Assembly: GCA_024036415.1 (NCBI GenBank)
Contig: JAMWET010006979.1
Span: 1,437,001 to 1,501,000, forward strand
Length of the DNA: 64,000 nt
Direction: 5' to 3'
DNA from: Prochilodus magdalenae
Lineage: Eukaryota > Chordata > Actinopteri > Characiformes > Prochilodontidae
Shown one piece after another: positions 1 through 27,900 of the stretch. The notes beneath the pieces are model-generated. The model worked only from the letters and a program-made list of their open reading frames with translations, was not told the origin of the DNA and searched no databases. A program made the position numbers and the translations under genes. Position 1 is the stretch's first letter. Each line of letters opens with the position of its first letter.

Positions 1-2556
1 GCTCATAGACCACCAAACCTGTCACCCACAGATAAACAGTGCTTACAGTGCGTTTCACTTCTTTCAGTTCTAAATAAACCCCCCCACTCTTATCACCCTC
101 TGTTCACAACTCAACATAACGTGTCTGAAAGGAGATGTAGCTGTCAAGAAGCCAACACTAAGGAAAGGGGAAAAAAAAGCTGGAAAAAAATAAATTAAAT
201 AAAAATAAAAAAACACACACACAAATGTGCTGACAACCCCAGAATCCAGACCTCAGCATCACCAGACACACTTTGGACTACTTGAATCGTGATAGGTAGA
301 AAATGCGACTAACTTCTAAAAGTGAACTAGGAGCATTTTAACAGATTTTTTTTAAAGCGTGAAACAATTTCCCCAAATAGAATGGGCACATTAATAAAAG
401 TAAAGGATGGACACACAATAAGCACACATTATTTAACATTTTAAAAAGTGACATTTTTGCTTATTTTTGCCGAAAAATTAAATCAAGAGAGAAGAGTGGG
501 CCTCTGATTTTTATCACAGTACTGTAGGTCTTAGGATCAGATTTGCCAACTCTGTTCACACTTAAGCAACAAAGTAAGAACTTGCATTCATGTTTCCTGC
601 TTTCTATCATAACCCACACCTCTATGCTAGTAATTAATTGCTCGTCATAAAAATGTACAGCTTTATTTACAATGACTGTCGAAAATTTAGCAACTAGATT
701 TACTTTTAGCTTTCTGTTCTTTTGCAAGTACAGGAAAACATGCACCAGAGCAGCAGATACAGGCCGTAAGATGTATGGAGTATTCCTTTAATCGTACAGA
801 AACAGAAGATTTGTTAGGGTAGTGTGTTTTTATCTTAAGTATGCACATTCATGGAAGTATAGATTTATGTACAGTAGACCTAATGCTACATTTAGTAATG
901 CATCACCGTCCCCTGGAATCGTGTCCTGCTAAATCTCCTTGCAAGTAAATATTTACAGCCTGCAGCCCATTACATTTTGCTTAGCACACATAAAATGTGT
1001 TTTTATTTTCTAAGACCTTTTGTAAGACAGCTTGGTGTACAGTTTAGAATTTTAGGGAAATAATAAAGTTTAAATGTGCATTTGAGTGTGCAGAGCAGGG
1101 GAAGTAGGACTCTCACTCTCCTAATTGTAGGATAGTGGCTTATTCTACATAAGTTTGTCCGATAAGATCTATAGACCTTTTAGCCTACCACCTCGGGCTA
1201 CTAGACATCCATGTCTTCTACAGGGAACAGATCATGGCATAGGGTGCACGCACAAAGTGCTTACAAGAAAGCAGGCGTAAACATGGTGCAAAAATGCTCA
1301 GCCACATTCAGGACACCACCTACACGGGAGAGAAATGACAATTAAGGAGAGAAATCTGCAGAGATATCATTCAAGTACAAAATCTGTAACTTGCAGACAG
1401 AGGAAAAGTATAGTACTCTTATAAAGTTTGACCACACCAGAATGCATGTTCATCATAATGCCAAAGCCAGCTTGATCAGTGTTGCACCGATATAGATACT
1501 GTATTAGTAGACAACTACAGGTGCTTAAATATGCATGTAGATGTCTGACAGTTTCAGAACACAAAATCCAAGTCTGAAAGGTTGTCTTGTCAGATCCCAA
1601 TAAACATTTCACATTGCGCATCAGTCTGAACCCAGGAAAAAGCGGACTTTCTAATTGTATTTGTGGACACAACGGTGAACTCTGAAGTATTCTTGAGCCA
1701 TCGTTAATATCGATCACAGAAACGTGACGTTTATTTATTTATTTATTAGAGCAGGGGTGCATGAGGGATCTAAAATTATGGGCTATCAGTTATGGTTTCC
1801 AGCTTTGCCATGTACAGATTTTTTTTGATGATATTATGCACCACACATGTAGCCATTTTTTTGGCTATCTTATTGAGTAGTGAGCTTTGACTCATCCTTG
1901 GTTTTGAAGGGCAAACCATTACCTGGTTGTTTCTGTCATACTGAACCATGAATCACAATTAAAAGATACTTTTTAATCTCTTCACAACATTCATCGTCTT
2001 CTACTATCAACATTGTTGGAATGTGTTGCAGACAAAATCTGAAGCCGACATAAATACTGCTTCTTTGCCTGTTTTTCATGTATGCAGGTCAAAGTGGATT
2101 TTCAAGTCACTGTTCCAGTGTTTTTGGAACAGAGATTTACACAAAGACACCCATTCATGAGCAAAGTCTTTTGTGTTTCCTGGTATCATCTGATAATTAC
2201 TAGAAGGCTTAAGTCAGATTCAACTGAATTTACATTGTTGTTGTTGTTTGTGTCTCAGCTTGTTGTCATGTTTGACCTAAGAGTTCTAGTAATGTACATC
2301 TGCCTGCTCACTGTTCTGTACTGTCTGCTGACTGCTTTTTTTTTACACATTTAATTTCAAATTATTTAAAAAAAAATAGTTTGCATCTTGGATTAAGGGA
2401 AGCCTGGTACAAAAGCTTTGTGAATAAAGCCAAGGAGTACATATGTCACTGATTTCCGGATCTGTGTACGGAAAAAAAAAAAAAAATCTTGTATGACACC
2501 AGAAATAAATGTTCCTATTTATATGTTCAGCAACTGTGTTTGTGTAGCTCACTTGC
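1..2556. other. Non-coding flank and probable usp20 3' UTR
   Basis: No exon could be supported here on either strand. The part next to the usp20 stop codon is presumably usp20 3' UTR on the minus strand. A minus-strand AATAAA appears as tttatt at 1730-1735 inside a short TTTA repeat, and another lies near 662; which is used cannot be told. In human, USP20 is followed tail to tail by FNBP1, so the far left could hold the 3' end of a convergent plus-strand gene. Plus-strand AATAAA-like sites near 74, 189 and 1062 would fit, but nothing coding confirms it. Confidence 0.4.
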
Positions 2557-16974
<14,418 letters not shown>

Positions 16975-16998
16975 CTTCTGGTCTTTGAGTGACTCAGC
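16975..16998 (-). other. usp20: usp20 5' UTR part of the first coding exon
   Basis: The first coding exon is preceded on the minus strand by an acceptor (ctttcag) just above 16998, so at least one non-coding exon lies upstream. Candidate donors for that exon are ctcag|gtgagc at about 18764 and gagaag|gtaaat at about 19197. I could not choose between them from sequence alone. Confidence 0.55.
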
Positions 16999-17780
16999 CT
17001 GAAAGATAAATGAGTCGCTCAGCTAAAAGAACAGCACTGTGAGACAGTTTTAGACTCTTCAGTCAATAAACCCTTACTCAGGTGTCCTGTTTGGATGTTC
17101 TTTGGGTTACTTATTTTAGTGAATTTAGATTTAAAACACTACAACAACAACATGAAGGCAGCTGAGGTGTGGTCGAGTAGTTGCTTGTGTGAATGCAAGT
17201 GTCTCTTTAAGTAAAAGGGGACTCACCCCCTTTTATGTCAGTGACTCCTTTGGGAATGGCTTTTGTTGGAAGGACACATCTGTAACTGGTTGGGTGAAAG
17301 ATTGAAAGTATGAAAGAGTTAAAGATGCAGTATATAATTTTCATGTAAAATTCAGCAAATATCTCCTTATAGTCCTGGCTCTGTAAATGGGAAGCTAACA
17401 ACAGCTCAGGCAGAGCGTCACAAAACTCCTTCAGCCCATCAGTAAAAGAGGGCATTTATGCTTGTGCACAGGGTGGGAGGGGAGAGGTGGAGCTACATGC
17501 TGAACTCCATGCATTGTCCAGAAGGAGAGATGACAGAGAAACAGCCAAAGATTAAGACAAAACGTTCTTAAATCAGATAAGGGCATGTCAGCAGACAGGA
17601 AGCTGGAGAGATCTCAGAGTTGACAAAGCTTAAATCAACTACCTATCTGCATTCTCCTGTTCCACTGTAAACAGTGCAGCAGTTCTGAGCTGGTGCCTGA
17701 ATATAACTGCTACTTTAAGGTGGAATGGAAAAATCTGAATATGAAGCTGGGATGTTGCAAAGGAACTGCTGAATCATCTG

Positions 17781-18378
17781 TCCATCTATTCAGGCCTGTA
17801 AATGCATAAGTATCATAATACACTCATCATTAGAAAAAGAATAGCTGCAGCCAGGAGGAAGTGTCAGATTGCAATTCTATTTGGAAGGAAGATGAAGATT
17901 ACCAGGAACAATAAAGATTACTGTCACGAATCCAGAAGACCTGGTTTTACTCCACCTACCCTACCCACCCCTATCTGCAGGAACTTAAGATGCATGGGAT
18001 GGATGATTACAGGACACCATTAGGAACCACTACAACTCCATGCCATATAGATATTTCTGGGCCTGCATTCTCCATTCCTTTAAAATCATGGATGATGAGG
18101 TTGTACCTCTGTAACTCCATCCCAAAACATCTGGCATGTTGTGTTAACCACTATGGCACCCTGACACCATACTCAGAAGCCCTACTCTGTGTAGCTTAAT
18201 GTATATTGCCCATATCAGTCTGAATTTTTCATCATTTATTGATGCTAGTAACCTTCATCTTCCTTCCCAATAGCACTGCAATCGGACCCTTCATTCTGTG
18301 TGCAACTATTCTTTTTTTTTTCTTCTAATGATGAGTGTATTATGATACATCTACATTTACAGGTCTGTATAGATGTAC
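17781..18378. mobile_element. Non-autonomous DNA transposon-like foldback element, copy B
   Basis: About 600 bp with long imperfect terminal inverted repeats of about 130 bp. The left arm (17781-17910) holds cctgtaaatg, then tcataatacactcatcatta, then aaggaagatgaagattacc. The right arm (18250-18378) holds these in reverse complement, ending ctacatttacaggtctgtat. The middle is unique and carries blocks shared with copy A. It lies in the 5' UTR intron region of usp20. No open frame resembles a transposase, so a MITE or foldback element is likely. Superfamily and target-site duplication were not resolved. Confidence 0.75.
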
Positions 18379-19259
18379 TTTGGTTTGTTTATGTTTGATT
18401 AATTGGACACCTACTAAGGACTATTTTTGCAGGACTGTTCTTCAGCACATACAGTTTATATGTGAGAGACATAGTACTATAAGACATAAATGAACCCATA
18501 CGTGAATAATCTAAACACGGCACTTAACTACTTACACAGACACACAGTCAAAAACTGCTGCTTCATTCGCCTGGCACGGCTATGCTGTGCAAGCAGCTAT
18601 GAGCTCAATGGAAACAGCTGTTGGGTCCCTTTAGAAAACTCAACGCTGGATTTCGGACTGAAAGGCACATATGACATTATGCTGAACACAAAAGCGAAGG
18701 AAAACAAACATTAGCCTCGGGCAAAGAATTCAACAACTAATGGCACTGCCAGTCTAGGCTCACCTGAGAGACATGTAGTTAGCTAGCTAGCTATGCCTGA
18801 AACAGCTTCATTGTTGTTGCCAGTCACCGCTGCGAACTGCGTTTATTTCACTGATACGCCTTCAAAATGACACTAGGGTTAGGGTTAAACCTCCCTTTGA
18901 CGTCTATACACAGTCGAGGCCATTTAATTACCTACCTCACCGTTACCTACCGAAACCAAGAGGCTGAAGTTGGCTTCATATTCGCCAGCTTCTTGTTCGA
19001 ATTTCCCCGTTTCACCTTAAACGGTGCAGCAGTTACATGCACAATTTAAGGTGGAACGGGGAAATTCAAACAAGCAGCTGACTTCAGCTTCGTCTGTGGA
19101 AGCCAATGTGGTTGAGCACAAAATAGAGGAAAAACAGACGAACACACACAATGTCAATTATTTCAGGCTAAATAGAAAGACAAGTCAGACATTTACCTTC
19201 TCAGCACGACCAGAAGACACGCTGACAAGTGTTCATCTTAGGCCAAATTGAAATGTCAC

Positions 19260-19800
19260 GACTGCTTTTAGCCTACTGCAGCGCTAGCCAGCAGGCTAAA
19301 GCGGACTAGCAAAGATGCCCAACCTGCTCCGTTTCGTAGGAGCAAGCTTCAAAGCAAATTTTACAAAACACTTTTGCGACTGAAGAGCAGATGTCCAGTC
19401 AGCCCAACAAAAACAACACCACAGTCGTCTGAACACGCTGCCTTTAAATATTTCTCCGAGTTGTGCGCGGTGTAATACATCTGCGCCGGACTGTGTACGT
19501 CGTCCTGGGATCAGCTGGCGTGACCTCTGCTCCTCCAGTCATGAATTAAGTTGTGACTGTTATTGCTGATCCGGGATCAGTCCGCTATTGCTGTTTTGGG
19601 GCGGCCAAAACAATTCTGAGTGTTGGGCGGAACGATATTCCGGCGGCCACGTTTTAGGGGGAGGCGGAAGGAGGGTGAACATTGTTCTCCACAGTAAGCA
19701 GGAGCAGGAACAGGAGCAGAAGCGCTAAATGCAAAGGCTTTTGCGAAAACAACAACATCAACAAAAACAGAAAAAGACAAACAAAGACAGATAAGCGATC
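19260..19800. promoter_or_regulatory. Bidirectional promoter region usp20 / C9orf78
   Basis: The two genes diverge here, as USP20 and C9orf78 do in human. The stretch is richer in CG than its surroundings and holds ETS-like ttccgg (about 19638) just upstream of the C9orf78 start codon. Exact start sites cannot be read from the sequence. Confidence 0.6.
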
Positions 19801-22800
19801 ATGCCAGCGGGGAAAAATTTTAGAAGAAGGAAAGAAGAGTCTTCGGACGAGGAGGAGGCTGACGAGGTAACCGCCGAAGTCAGGTGGGTAGTCGACGATA
19901 TTTACAGTGTTGTCTGATTTGTATCGTTTGTTAAGTTAAAGGGCAGTTGCACCGTTGCAACGTACAAAAGACATGTATATAATCCAGTCTTTGAGATATA
20001 AATAAACTAATTCCGAGTGGTTTAATGTGAAGTGATTTATTTTAGGGAAACTTTACAGTGGTGTTGAAGGGAACCAGGAGTCGCCATGTTTATACCACGA
20101 ATATACCCATGCCCCCGGTGACTCTACACGTTCACCAGCTTTTATATGTTATGATGATAATAGTAAATTGGCAATTTACTATTTACAATTTACTATGGCA
20201 ATAGACAGTTTTGCTTTACATACGTTGCATTTTGCGGTCTGTCATAAACGTGTGGTTATATGATATGTTAGGTGGCGCTATTTTCGACAGTAGTTACATT
20301 TAAAATAATCTGAATGGCATTGTTTACATTTATATGGATTTAATTATGCCGGAATTATTCGGTGAAATTCTTATTATGCCCATGTTTAAGAAATAATAAT
20401 AATATTATGTATTATAAAAATATAATAAAATACTGACTGTAACAAATCCATTATATAGTTATATTCCATTATATAGAAAAAAAAGACGCTATGTATGTAG
20501 ACGGTTGATAGTGCTGATAATGGATGCCATGCCGTTATATAATGCTTCATTCTTAATCTGTAAACTGAAAATGCTATTACATCTACAGATCTAAACTGGA
20601 TGAAGCAAAAGAACTCCAAAGTTTGCGAAAAAGACAAAGTGGTGTGAGGTGGGCATTGGTTAATATAACATTAAACCTTTGTCATTATGGTTATTGTTGG
20701 TGATATCATCGTTGTGATAAACTTTGTTTATGTTTCTCCACAGTTTGACAGCATTGCTTGTTGGAGAGAAGCTACCACCAGATGCAGAGATTGAGGTGAT
20801 TATGAACAAAATCTGTATTTGAATGTGTTAGAAATGTTAATATTTATTTTGCTATCCCTCCTGGTGTCCTATTGGATATGGATCACAAAAATAATTGTTT
20901 TTATTTCATGGCCTGAAGTGTTTCTGCTGGGGTGTAATATTGTGCATCTACTTCAGATAAAAATCAGACTCTTCTCATCCAGTGGTGTGACTGCAGAATT
21001 TCATTACAAAGCAGGAGCATTTGTGTCAAGATCATCTTAGGAAAAAGGGATACAGAATCTGTTTAGAGGACATCCAAAACATGTTCTGTGGTGTGAAAAG
21101 ATCTTGTGTTAGTTGCGGTCATGTTTAGTATTCCTGATTTCTTGTTTCCCTTTCTCACTGAGCCCTATTTTCCTTTTAAAAAAATTAAATAAGGACATGA
21201 CAGACATGGAATAGAAATTGTTGTGTATTTTGAAATTCTACAGTGTACATGATACAACCAGTAAGCTCATTACTACCTATTCTGTTTGACTAATATGTTA
21301 ACATCAATATAACTGAGTTTTGTGTTTTACTTTAGGATGATCCATTTAAGCTCAAGACAGGAGGTGTCGTAGACATGAAGAAAGTGAAAGACAGAAACAG
21401 AGATAGGCAAGTCAAAAGTGGATCAAAAATGCTTTTGAAACGACATGCTTGATCCCAAGGATTGCTTCAATAGATAAGTGGATACAGATGAATCTGAACA
21501 AAACTGCTTTTTTCCCCTATTTCAGGATAGAGGATGAAAATGACCTGAACCTGGGAACCTCCTTCTCTGCAGAAACCAACAGAAGAGATGAAGATGCAGA
21601 TATGTATGTCTACATTACAGCAGATCAGCTGGTCTTTGTTGTTTATTTGCTTGTCTTATTACTCACTCGTTGCTCCACCCTATAGGATGAAGTACATTGA
21701 AACAGAGCTCAAGAAAAAGAAGGGGTTAGTGGAGGCAGAGGAGCAAAAGGTGAAAGCAAAGAACGCAGAGGACCTTTTGTATGAGCTGCCAGAGAGCATC
21801 CGGGTTAACTCAGCCAAAAAGACGGAAGAGATGCTGTCCAATCAGATGCTTAGTGGCATCCCAGAGGTGGACCTGGGAATTGAGTAAGTGCAGATGAATG
21901 AAACCCAAAGCACACACCACAAACTCCAACTGTGTACTCGACTTTGGCACAGTTTCATTTCTCTAGTATTCATCATTCAAGTTATGTTGAGGAGTGTTTC
22001 AGCCAGTCTGCTGTTGGAGGCGTAATGCAGGGCAGCTAATCAGAACAGAGATCACATATTAATGATTAATAAGCCTGACTATAAGGGACAAAAAGAGTTT
22101 GGAAAATTGTTATATAAATATTTTTGACTGTCTTTGGTATATAACATCATACAAATGCTTTTCACCACAGGTGAAAAAATGAAATAAAGCTGAATATGAC
22201 ACCAGCCCTTTAAATCACCACTTTTACATCAGTGCATCCTGATCACTTCATCACTCCTTTCTATTACTGATTTAAACTACAGTATTACATATTCCCTTAC
22301 TTGTCTTGGATGTCTATATTGTCTTAATGTATGTAGTTTGAATTTCATGTTTCAGTGCTAAGATAAAGAACATCATTTATACAGAAGAGGCCAAAGCAAA
22401 GCTGATTGCTGAGCAGAGGAATAAGAAGAAAGATAGCGGCACCTCTTTCGTCCCCACCAATATCGCAGTGAACTACGTCCAGCATAACCGCTGTGAGTGC
22501 ACAGAAACACCTGGACCACTTTTGAAGCACTTTCTTCTGTTTTTTATTTATTTATTTATTTTTAACGTATTCTGACACCGTTTTTCTGTTTCTTTAGAAT
22601 CATGGTTGTAACATTTGTGATGCTGCCTTCAATTTTTTTTGTGTTGCCTATATATCTTATTCATTTTATTTATTACTAAGCAAAATATTTAAACTTTAAA
22701 ATGATCATTGTTATTAAAATTTCAAACAAATCATCCCCTTTCAGTCTACCATGAAGATGCAAGCGCACCCCAGAGACGCCACAGAGAGGAGCCCAAAGCC

Positions 22801-23036
22801 AGACCGCTGCGTGTCGGCGACACTGAGAAGCCAGGACCAGAGAGTAAGAGCAGAACACTTTTAAATGAATTGATATGTTTGGAAAATAATTCATTGTTCT
22901 TTATGTGATTTTGCTGTAATATGTATGTTTTCTCCACATAGAATCGCCGCCCAACTATCGGAAGAGACCGAACAATGAAAAGGCCACAGATGACTACCAT
23001 TATGAAAAATTCAAGAAGATGAATAGAAGATATTGA
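19801..23036 (+). CDS. c9orf78: C9orf78 (Tls1-like) splicing-factor homologue
   Basis: Human C9orf78 is a small nuclear protein that binds BRR2 and PRPF8 in the spliceosome and influences alternative 3' splice-site choice. Exons: 19801-19883, 20589-20648, 20744-20795, 21336-21406, 21526-21603, 21686-21883, 22356-22492, 22745-22843, 22942-23036. They sum to 873 nt (290 residues; human 289). The start MPAGKNFRRRKEESSDEEE is the usual basic/acidic N-terminus. The best-conserved blocks are GTSFSAETNRRDEDADM (from about residue 98), KTEEMLSNQMLSGIPEVDLG and the C-terminal DDYHYEKFKKMNRRY. The protein is highly charged and mostly disordered by composition. Exon 4 uses a GC donor (agatag|gcaagt at 21407). 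The gene is divergent from usp20 and convergent with med22. Confidence 0.95.
21407..21408 (+). other. c9orf78: GC splice donor of C9orf78 intron 4
   Basis: The exon ends agatag and the intron starts gcaagt. Using the GT three bases further in would give phase 0 and a stop codon within four codons of the next exon. The GC donor keeps the conserved junction D-R-I-E-D-E-N. The acceptor is ttcag at 21525. Confidence 0.88.
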
Positions 23037-24929
23037 ATCCTCATAGTCATTACAGTCTCCAGTGATGTTCTTGCATGGCAGGCAGATACTTCTGTTTTCA
23101 CCAAACAATCCACAAAATGCATGATCAGGAGTTTGTGGAGAAGGGAGAAGTATGCAAGCAGATGTGCTGGACCTGCCAGGATATTCTGAGAATGGTGATA
23201 TTTCTAGCTAAATTTTACATTCGGACAGGCAGATTCTACATGCATTATCTTGAACCTTGGGAAATAGTCAGCACCACCATCAAAAAGTTTGTTAGATTTT
23301 ACTGTTTTGTAAATATACAGTGATTAATTACCGTTTGTAACTACCAGTCGGTCTGCCATGCCTTTCTTGAAAGCATCAGTACCAATTTATCTGGATGTAC
23401 CCTTTATATTAAAGGTCCCTTTTTTGTTTTCAGTTTCAGTCGGAATTTAATTAAAAACATTAACCAGCCCTTGTAGTTACAGTGGTGAAACAAACTTTTG
23501 TCTGCTTCATAATTGTAGGGATATTCAACTAACAATTCCACAATTTTCCTTCCTCCATCTTTAAGATCTTGAGGTGACTTTGAGAGTGGTATAGGTTACA
23601 ATTTGCACAACCCCAATTATAGCCATTTCATCTATTCAAAACCATTAGCAACCTACATATTTTTAAAAATGTATTTAAAATGACAAAAACTCTAGTCAAA
23701 TTCCACAATTTAATAATAAAAATAATTTAAACAATCAATAATATAAACGGAAACATAAAATGTAGCCTGTGTAAGTTATGTCATGCCCTTCACATCTTAA
23801 TGGTATTTTTTACCCCGAACAGCATCTAACCCAGCTACTCAGCCTAAGAATTCTGGCCTGTAGTGAAGTGTCTGTGTTTAGAGTAAGAAAACGCAGGAAA
23901 AAAATGTGATCACTGAAATATAATTTGACCAGGAGTGTTTAAACTTTTGCATGACTATGTAATACTGACAATGAAAACAAGAGGAGTTGCTTTTGTTTGG
24001 TTTGTTTATTTTGTTCAGAATGCTGTTCATGTACCTTTTTGCCATTAAATCTTTTTAGGTCATTTACTTCTCCAAGCGAAGCCACCAAGCAACACATTTG
24101 TGATTATTTAATGTAATAACTTTAGGTAGCCAGGTACAAGGAAGCTTGTAGAGGCATTAAACAGACACCTGATTACTACCTGCTGTTGTGAACAATGCTA
24201 ACTTTGTGAGCTTCTTTAGAATGATTTATTTCACCTTGTACTACTTTTCATGTCTTGTTTATGCAAAAAATCCAGAAATCCTTATATCCTTTTCATCACT
24301 TGCTTAATGCTGCATTTAACCTGACCTGTTTTCCCCATATGGCCAGGTGATGTGTATAATCTTAGTCTAGGGTTATGGAATAGGCATTTACAATTTATTT
24401 GCTCAGCAATTCATTCATAAGCAATTTCAGCTGATCTTTTCTCTACGAATCACATCAGCCACCCAGGGGGGAACTTAAAATACTGATCTTTCCTGGCAAG
24501 TAAATGAAACTTCAGAAACATTTTCTCAAAAGCTTTTTATTTATAGTGTAAGTAACTACGCCTAGAACAAAGAACGAACCTTAGTGTCTTCAAAAAATAG
24601 CAGTGGAAATATCAATGAACTGTCAGATTCTATGTACTTAAATATTTAGGAAAAACCCTAGTGTAAGTGGCCTAACAGCAGAAACATCAGTCATGAAGGG
24701 TCAACATGCGCACACTTAATACTGAGAGGTATGAGAACGAGAAACGTACAGCAGTTGTATATACAGAGAGAGTGTAGTGTTTAACAGCACAGATAAACAT
24801 TAAAGGTTTTAATATTTGGCTCACTGAATAACTGAGGTTCTATTTTGATTGAAATTAAAGTCTTCCGGCTCAATTCATGAGCTCACTGTGGCTGTTTTTT
24901 AGCTTACGTGATGTGGTTCATTTCTGTTT
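23037..24929. other. Convergent 3' UTRs of C9orf78 and med22
   Basis: No coding exon is visible. Plus-strand ATTAAA signals for C9orf78 lie at 23408-23413 and 24044-24049. A minus-strand AATAAA for med22 lies at 24536-24541. If these are used, the two transcripts end about 0.5 kb apart without overlapping. The rest is AT-rich and shows no recognisable element. Confidence 0.5.
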
Positions 24930-27900
24930 TTATGATTGTTCGTTTGTGCTGCTTCCGTGGCCGTTGAGGTGATGCGGCATAGTTTCCTGGGCAAGGGGCC
25001 TTTCTGAATCTTCCATGCTCCCAACTGAGGGATCAGATGTTGTTGCAGGTGACCCCCAACTGTCTCGCCGATGAAACGCCTCGCAAAGCGGCAATTCAAC
25101 GCCGTCCCACTGTCCACAGCTAGAAACGTTACACACACATACATTACAGACATGCACAGCTTTCCTCATCAAAAAGGTTTAACCTCAAGAAAGCTCATGT
25201 GAACACACAGAACACAGAAATGCAAGTACAGAGAGATGCACAAAACATAACCAAAGCATAAAGGCAGAAAGCATCAAAAGCAACAGGGAGTTAAAAGCTG
25301 AAAGCTGAACAATCCATATAATCCTGTGGTGGAAAATATGGCAAAAAATATACTATACTGCATGATACATATTCTCCTAGTGTTCTCGCATATGTATTGT
25401 TATTGCAATAATGGCATCACATCACAATATGCTTTTCTGTGGATACTGTCAGCACTTAAAGACTTCCTTTCTGCACGCTTGATTAAAAAGAGAGCATGAT
25501 TAGTCCTGTTTAATAGAGTTTGCAGTAGCATATTATGTGAAATGTTGAATACAGATCACTGGAGCTTATAGTCTTTATTATAGTCTGAATAGTCTTTTTT
25601 CCCCCCAGTATGGCACCAATTTGTATATCAGATAAAATAGTTTTGTGTTAAAAGTGTTGTGATACTTAATTATGAAAACTATGTGTTGTGTGAGCAATGT
25701 AGCTTTAGCGCTAAACTTAGCAAACAAAATGTGGAATCCAAAACATGTCTTGGCTACTTAATGGGTAGGGAGAATTTTTGTCAACTTAGTTCTTTAAACT
25801 TTTTACTCTTAAGATAGTAACTGCAGTCCTTCTGCAGGGGTATGTGGCTTAGTCTCTCTTCTGTTGTTGTAGTTGAAGGAGGTGAAGCTATATGATCTGA
25901 TGCTACAGGTTAGTTGACAGGCAAAAGCTTAAAGCAGAGAAAAACCTGAAGAATGTATTCAGGTTAAAGCAGAGAGAAATGTATTTCTCAGAGGAGTGTT
26001 TAAAAAAATAAGCAGACACTAAAGTTGCTCTCTTTTTTCTGCTTTATTTGTAAAGTTTAACATGACCAATCAGACTGGAAAAAGTTGAAAAAACATTCCA
26101 TCACATTTTGAACAGTAATGGATTTGACTCACAGCTACACTCTCACATTAAACTACTCCGTTTGCGGTGAGACAATGTTTGTTTCCAGTTTTGGGGGAAA
26201 AGTCATCTCTGCTTTAAAAAAACAGCATTTTTAAATACATTAAGAACTTTACCAGTGCAAGATAAAAATGTAGCTAAAATTACACAAATGTTCAATCGGT
26301 TTATTCTACCAGGACAATTATAATCTCTTACACAAGAGAATCATCAGCAAGGATGAAACAAATCACTCTAAGGTAACTTACTTACATGTTTAATGCGCCT
26401 GTCTGGTCTCACTTAAAACTTAACACACCTAGTTTTTAAAAATGTGCTTTGATGTGAACCTTTTTTGTGCATTACATCAACATTGATTTGTCCAATTCAT
26501 CTACACAGCATATATAAAACAAAATGTATGAAATATCAGAAATGTCACCACTATAGACACATATCTGTAGGTATTTCATCTACAACAGCATCTACCGTAA
26601 ACCTCTCAAAGGAATGCTCCAAATATTTTCAACCTTATTTCTTCCTGCTCTATTTTTCTAATATCAATGGCATTTTCCAGTGATGAATTTTGCAAATAAA
26701 CCTTTAAACGTGCAAAACCATGACCATATAACTTTCTATTTCTTGCAAAGTCCCCTGATATATATGTACAATCACTCTGAAGTCTTATACTCTGAAGAAC
26801 TTACAATTGTGCATTTGCATTATACAAATTATACAGCTGATTTCCAAATTTTAGAGGTTTACCAAAGCATTGTGATACCTTAATACAAAACTGCAACAAC
26901 ATGCCTTGTGAAGACATGAGAAAGCATCCTGGAGAACGGACATTGTATTAATTATACCATCTAATCCAGGTCACTCCAGCACACCTCCTGCCCCTGGGCT
27001 GAAGTATGACAGCAACATATCATTGTCATTATTTTTCTTGATTCAAAATGGTAGTGTAAGTTAACACATGGGCGGAATATTATATTCAGCAATTAACTGG
27101 ACAATTCATTAGTTTTCTACTGAATGTTTAGCTGTGGTAACTGACTGTACAATACAGATGCAGCAGATGAGATGAGGTTGAAAAACACTGGATCTCACAA
27201 ATCTCAATAGGAAACTACAGACACTTATTTTAGAATAAGGCACTTTGGACACAATTTCATCCAACTTTTAGAATTAGACATATATTACTCTTTTTCAAAA
27301 CACCATTACTGGTATCACAACTCATTATTGGGAACACATCACAGTCGTGCTTTTTTGTATGGATAATTCCTCACAATATATAATCAATTTCACATTTGTG
27401 TGAATGTAATTTATTTTTTATTCTTACTAGATAAACTGCAGGTCTGACTTGTTGCCATGATAAAATATATCATCCCCAAGGCACTAAGGTGTGTAGGTGA
27501 ATCAACATAGGCATGCTAGTGTTAAAGTACAACACTGGGTATGCGTAATCTGTAGAATCTTCTTAAGGCACAAAGGTGCATATTTCAGTGTAAGTGTGTT
27601 GGACATTATGAGACTCTAAGAATATGCAGGGTCTCTGCAGACACTATTTGTACCTGGAGGAGTAATACTCTTCCTCAAGCTCGTACAGGTCTACAGCAAT
27701 CTCGTCGCGCAGGGAGATGAGCTTCTTGTCGCATTCTTCCTGCAGTGCACGGAGCTGTTGGTTGCGCAAGCTAATGGCCTCATTTACAGAAGGGAAATCA
27801 TTAAGAATCAGGAACTGTTTCAGATCTGACACCAGCTTCATCAGAGACTCACCGGCCCGAACCTAAATTGATAAACAAAAAAATGAACGTAGATGATATA

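Noticed and set aside
24899..25153. A separate small gene (84-codon minus-strand frame)
   Set aside because: The overlapping frame with LPLCEA, preceded by an acceptor in the right phase, is the last exon of med22 and makes exactly 200 residues.
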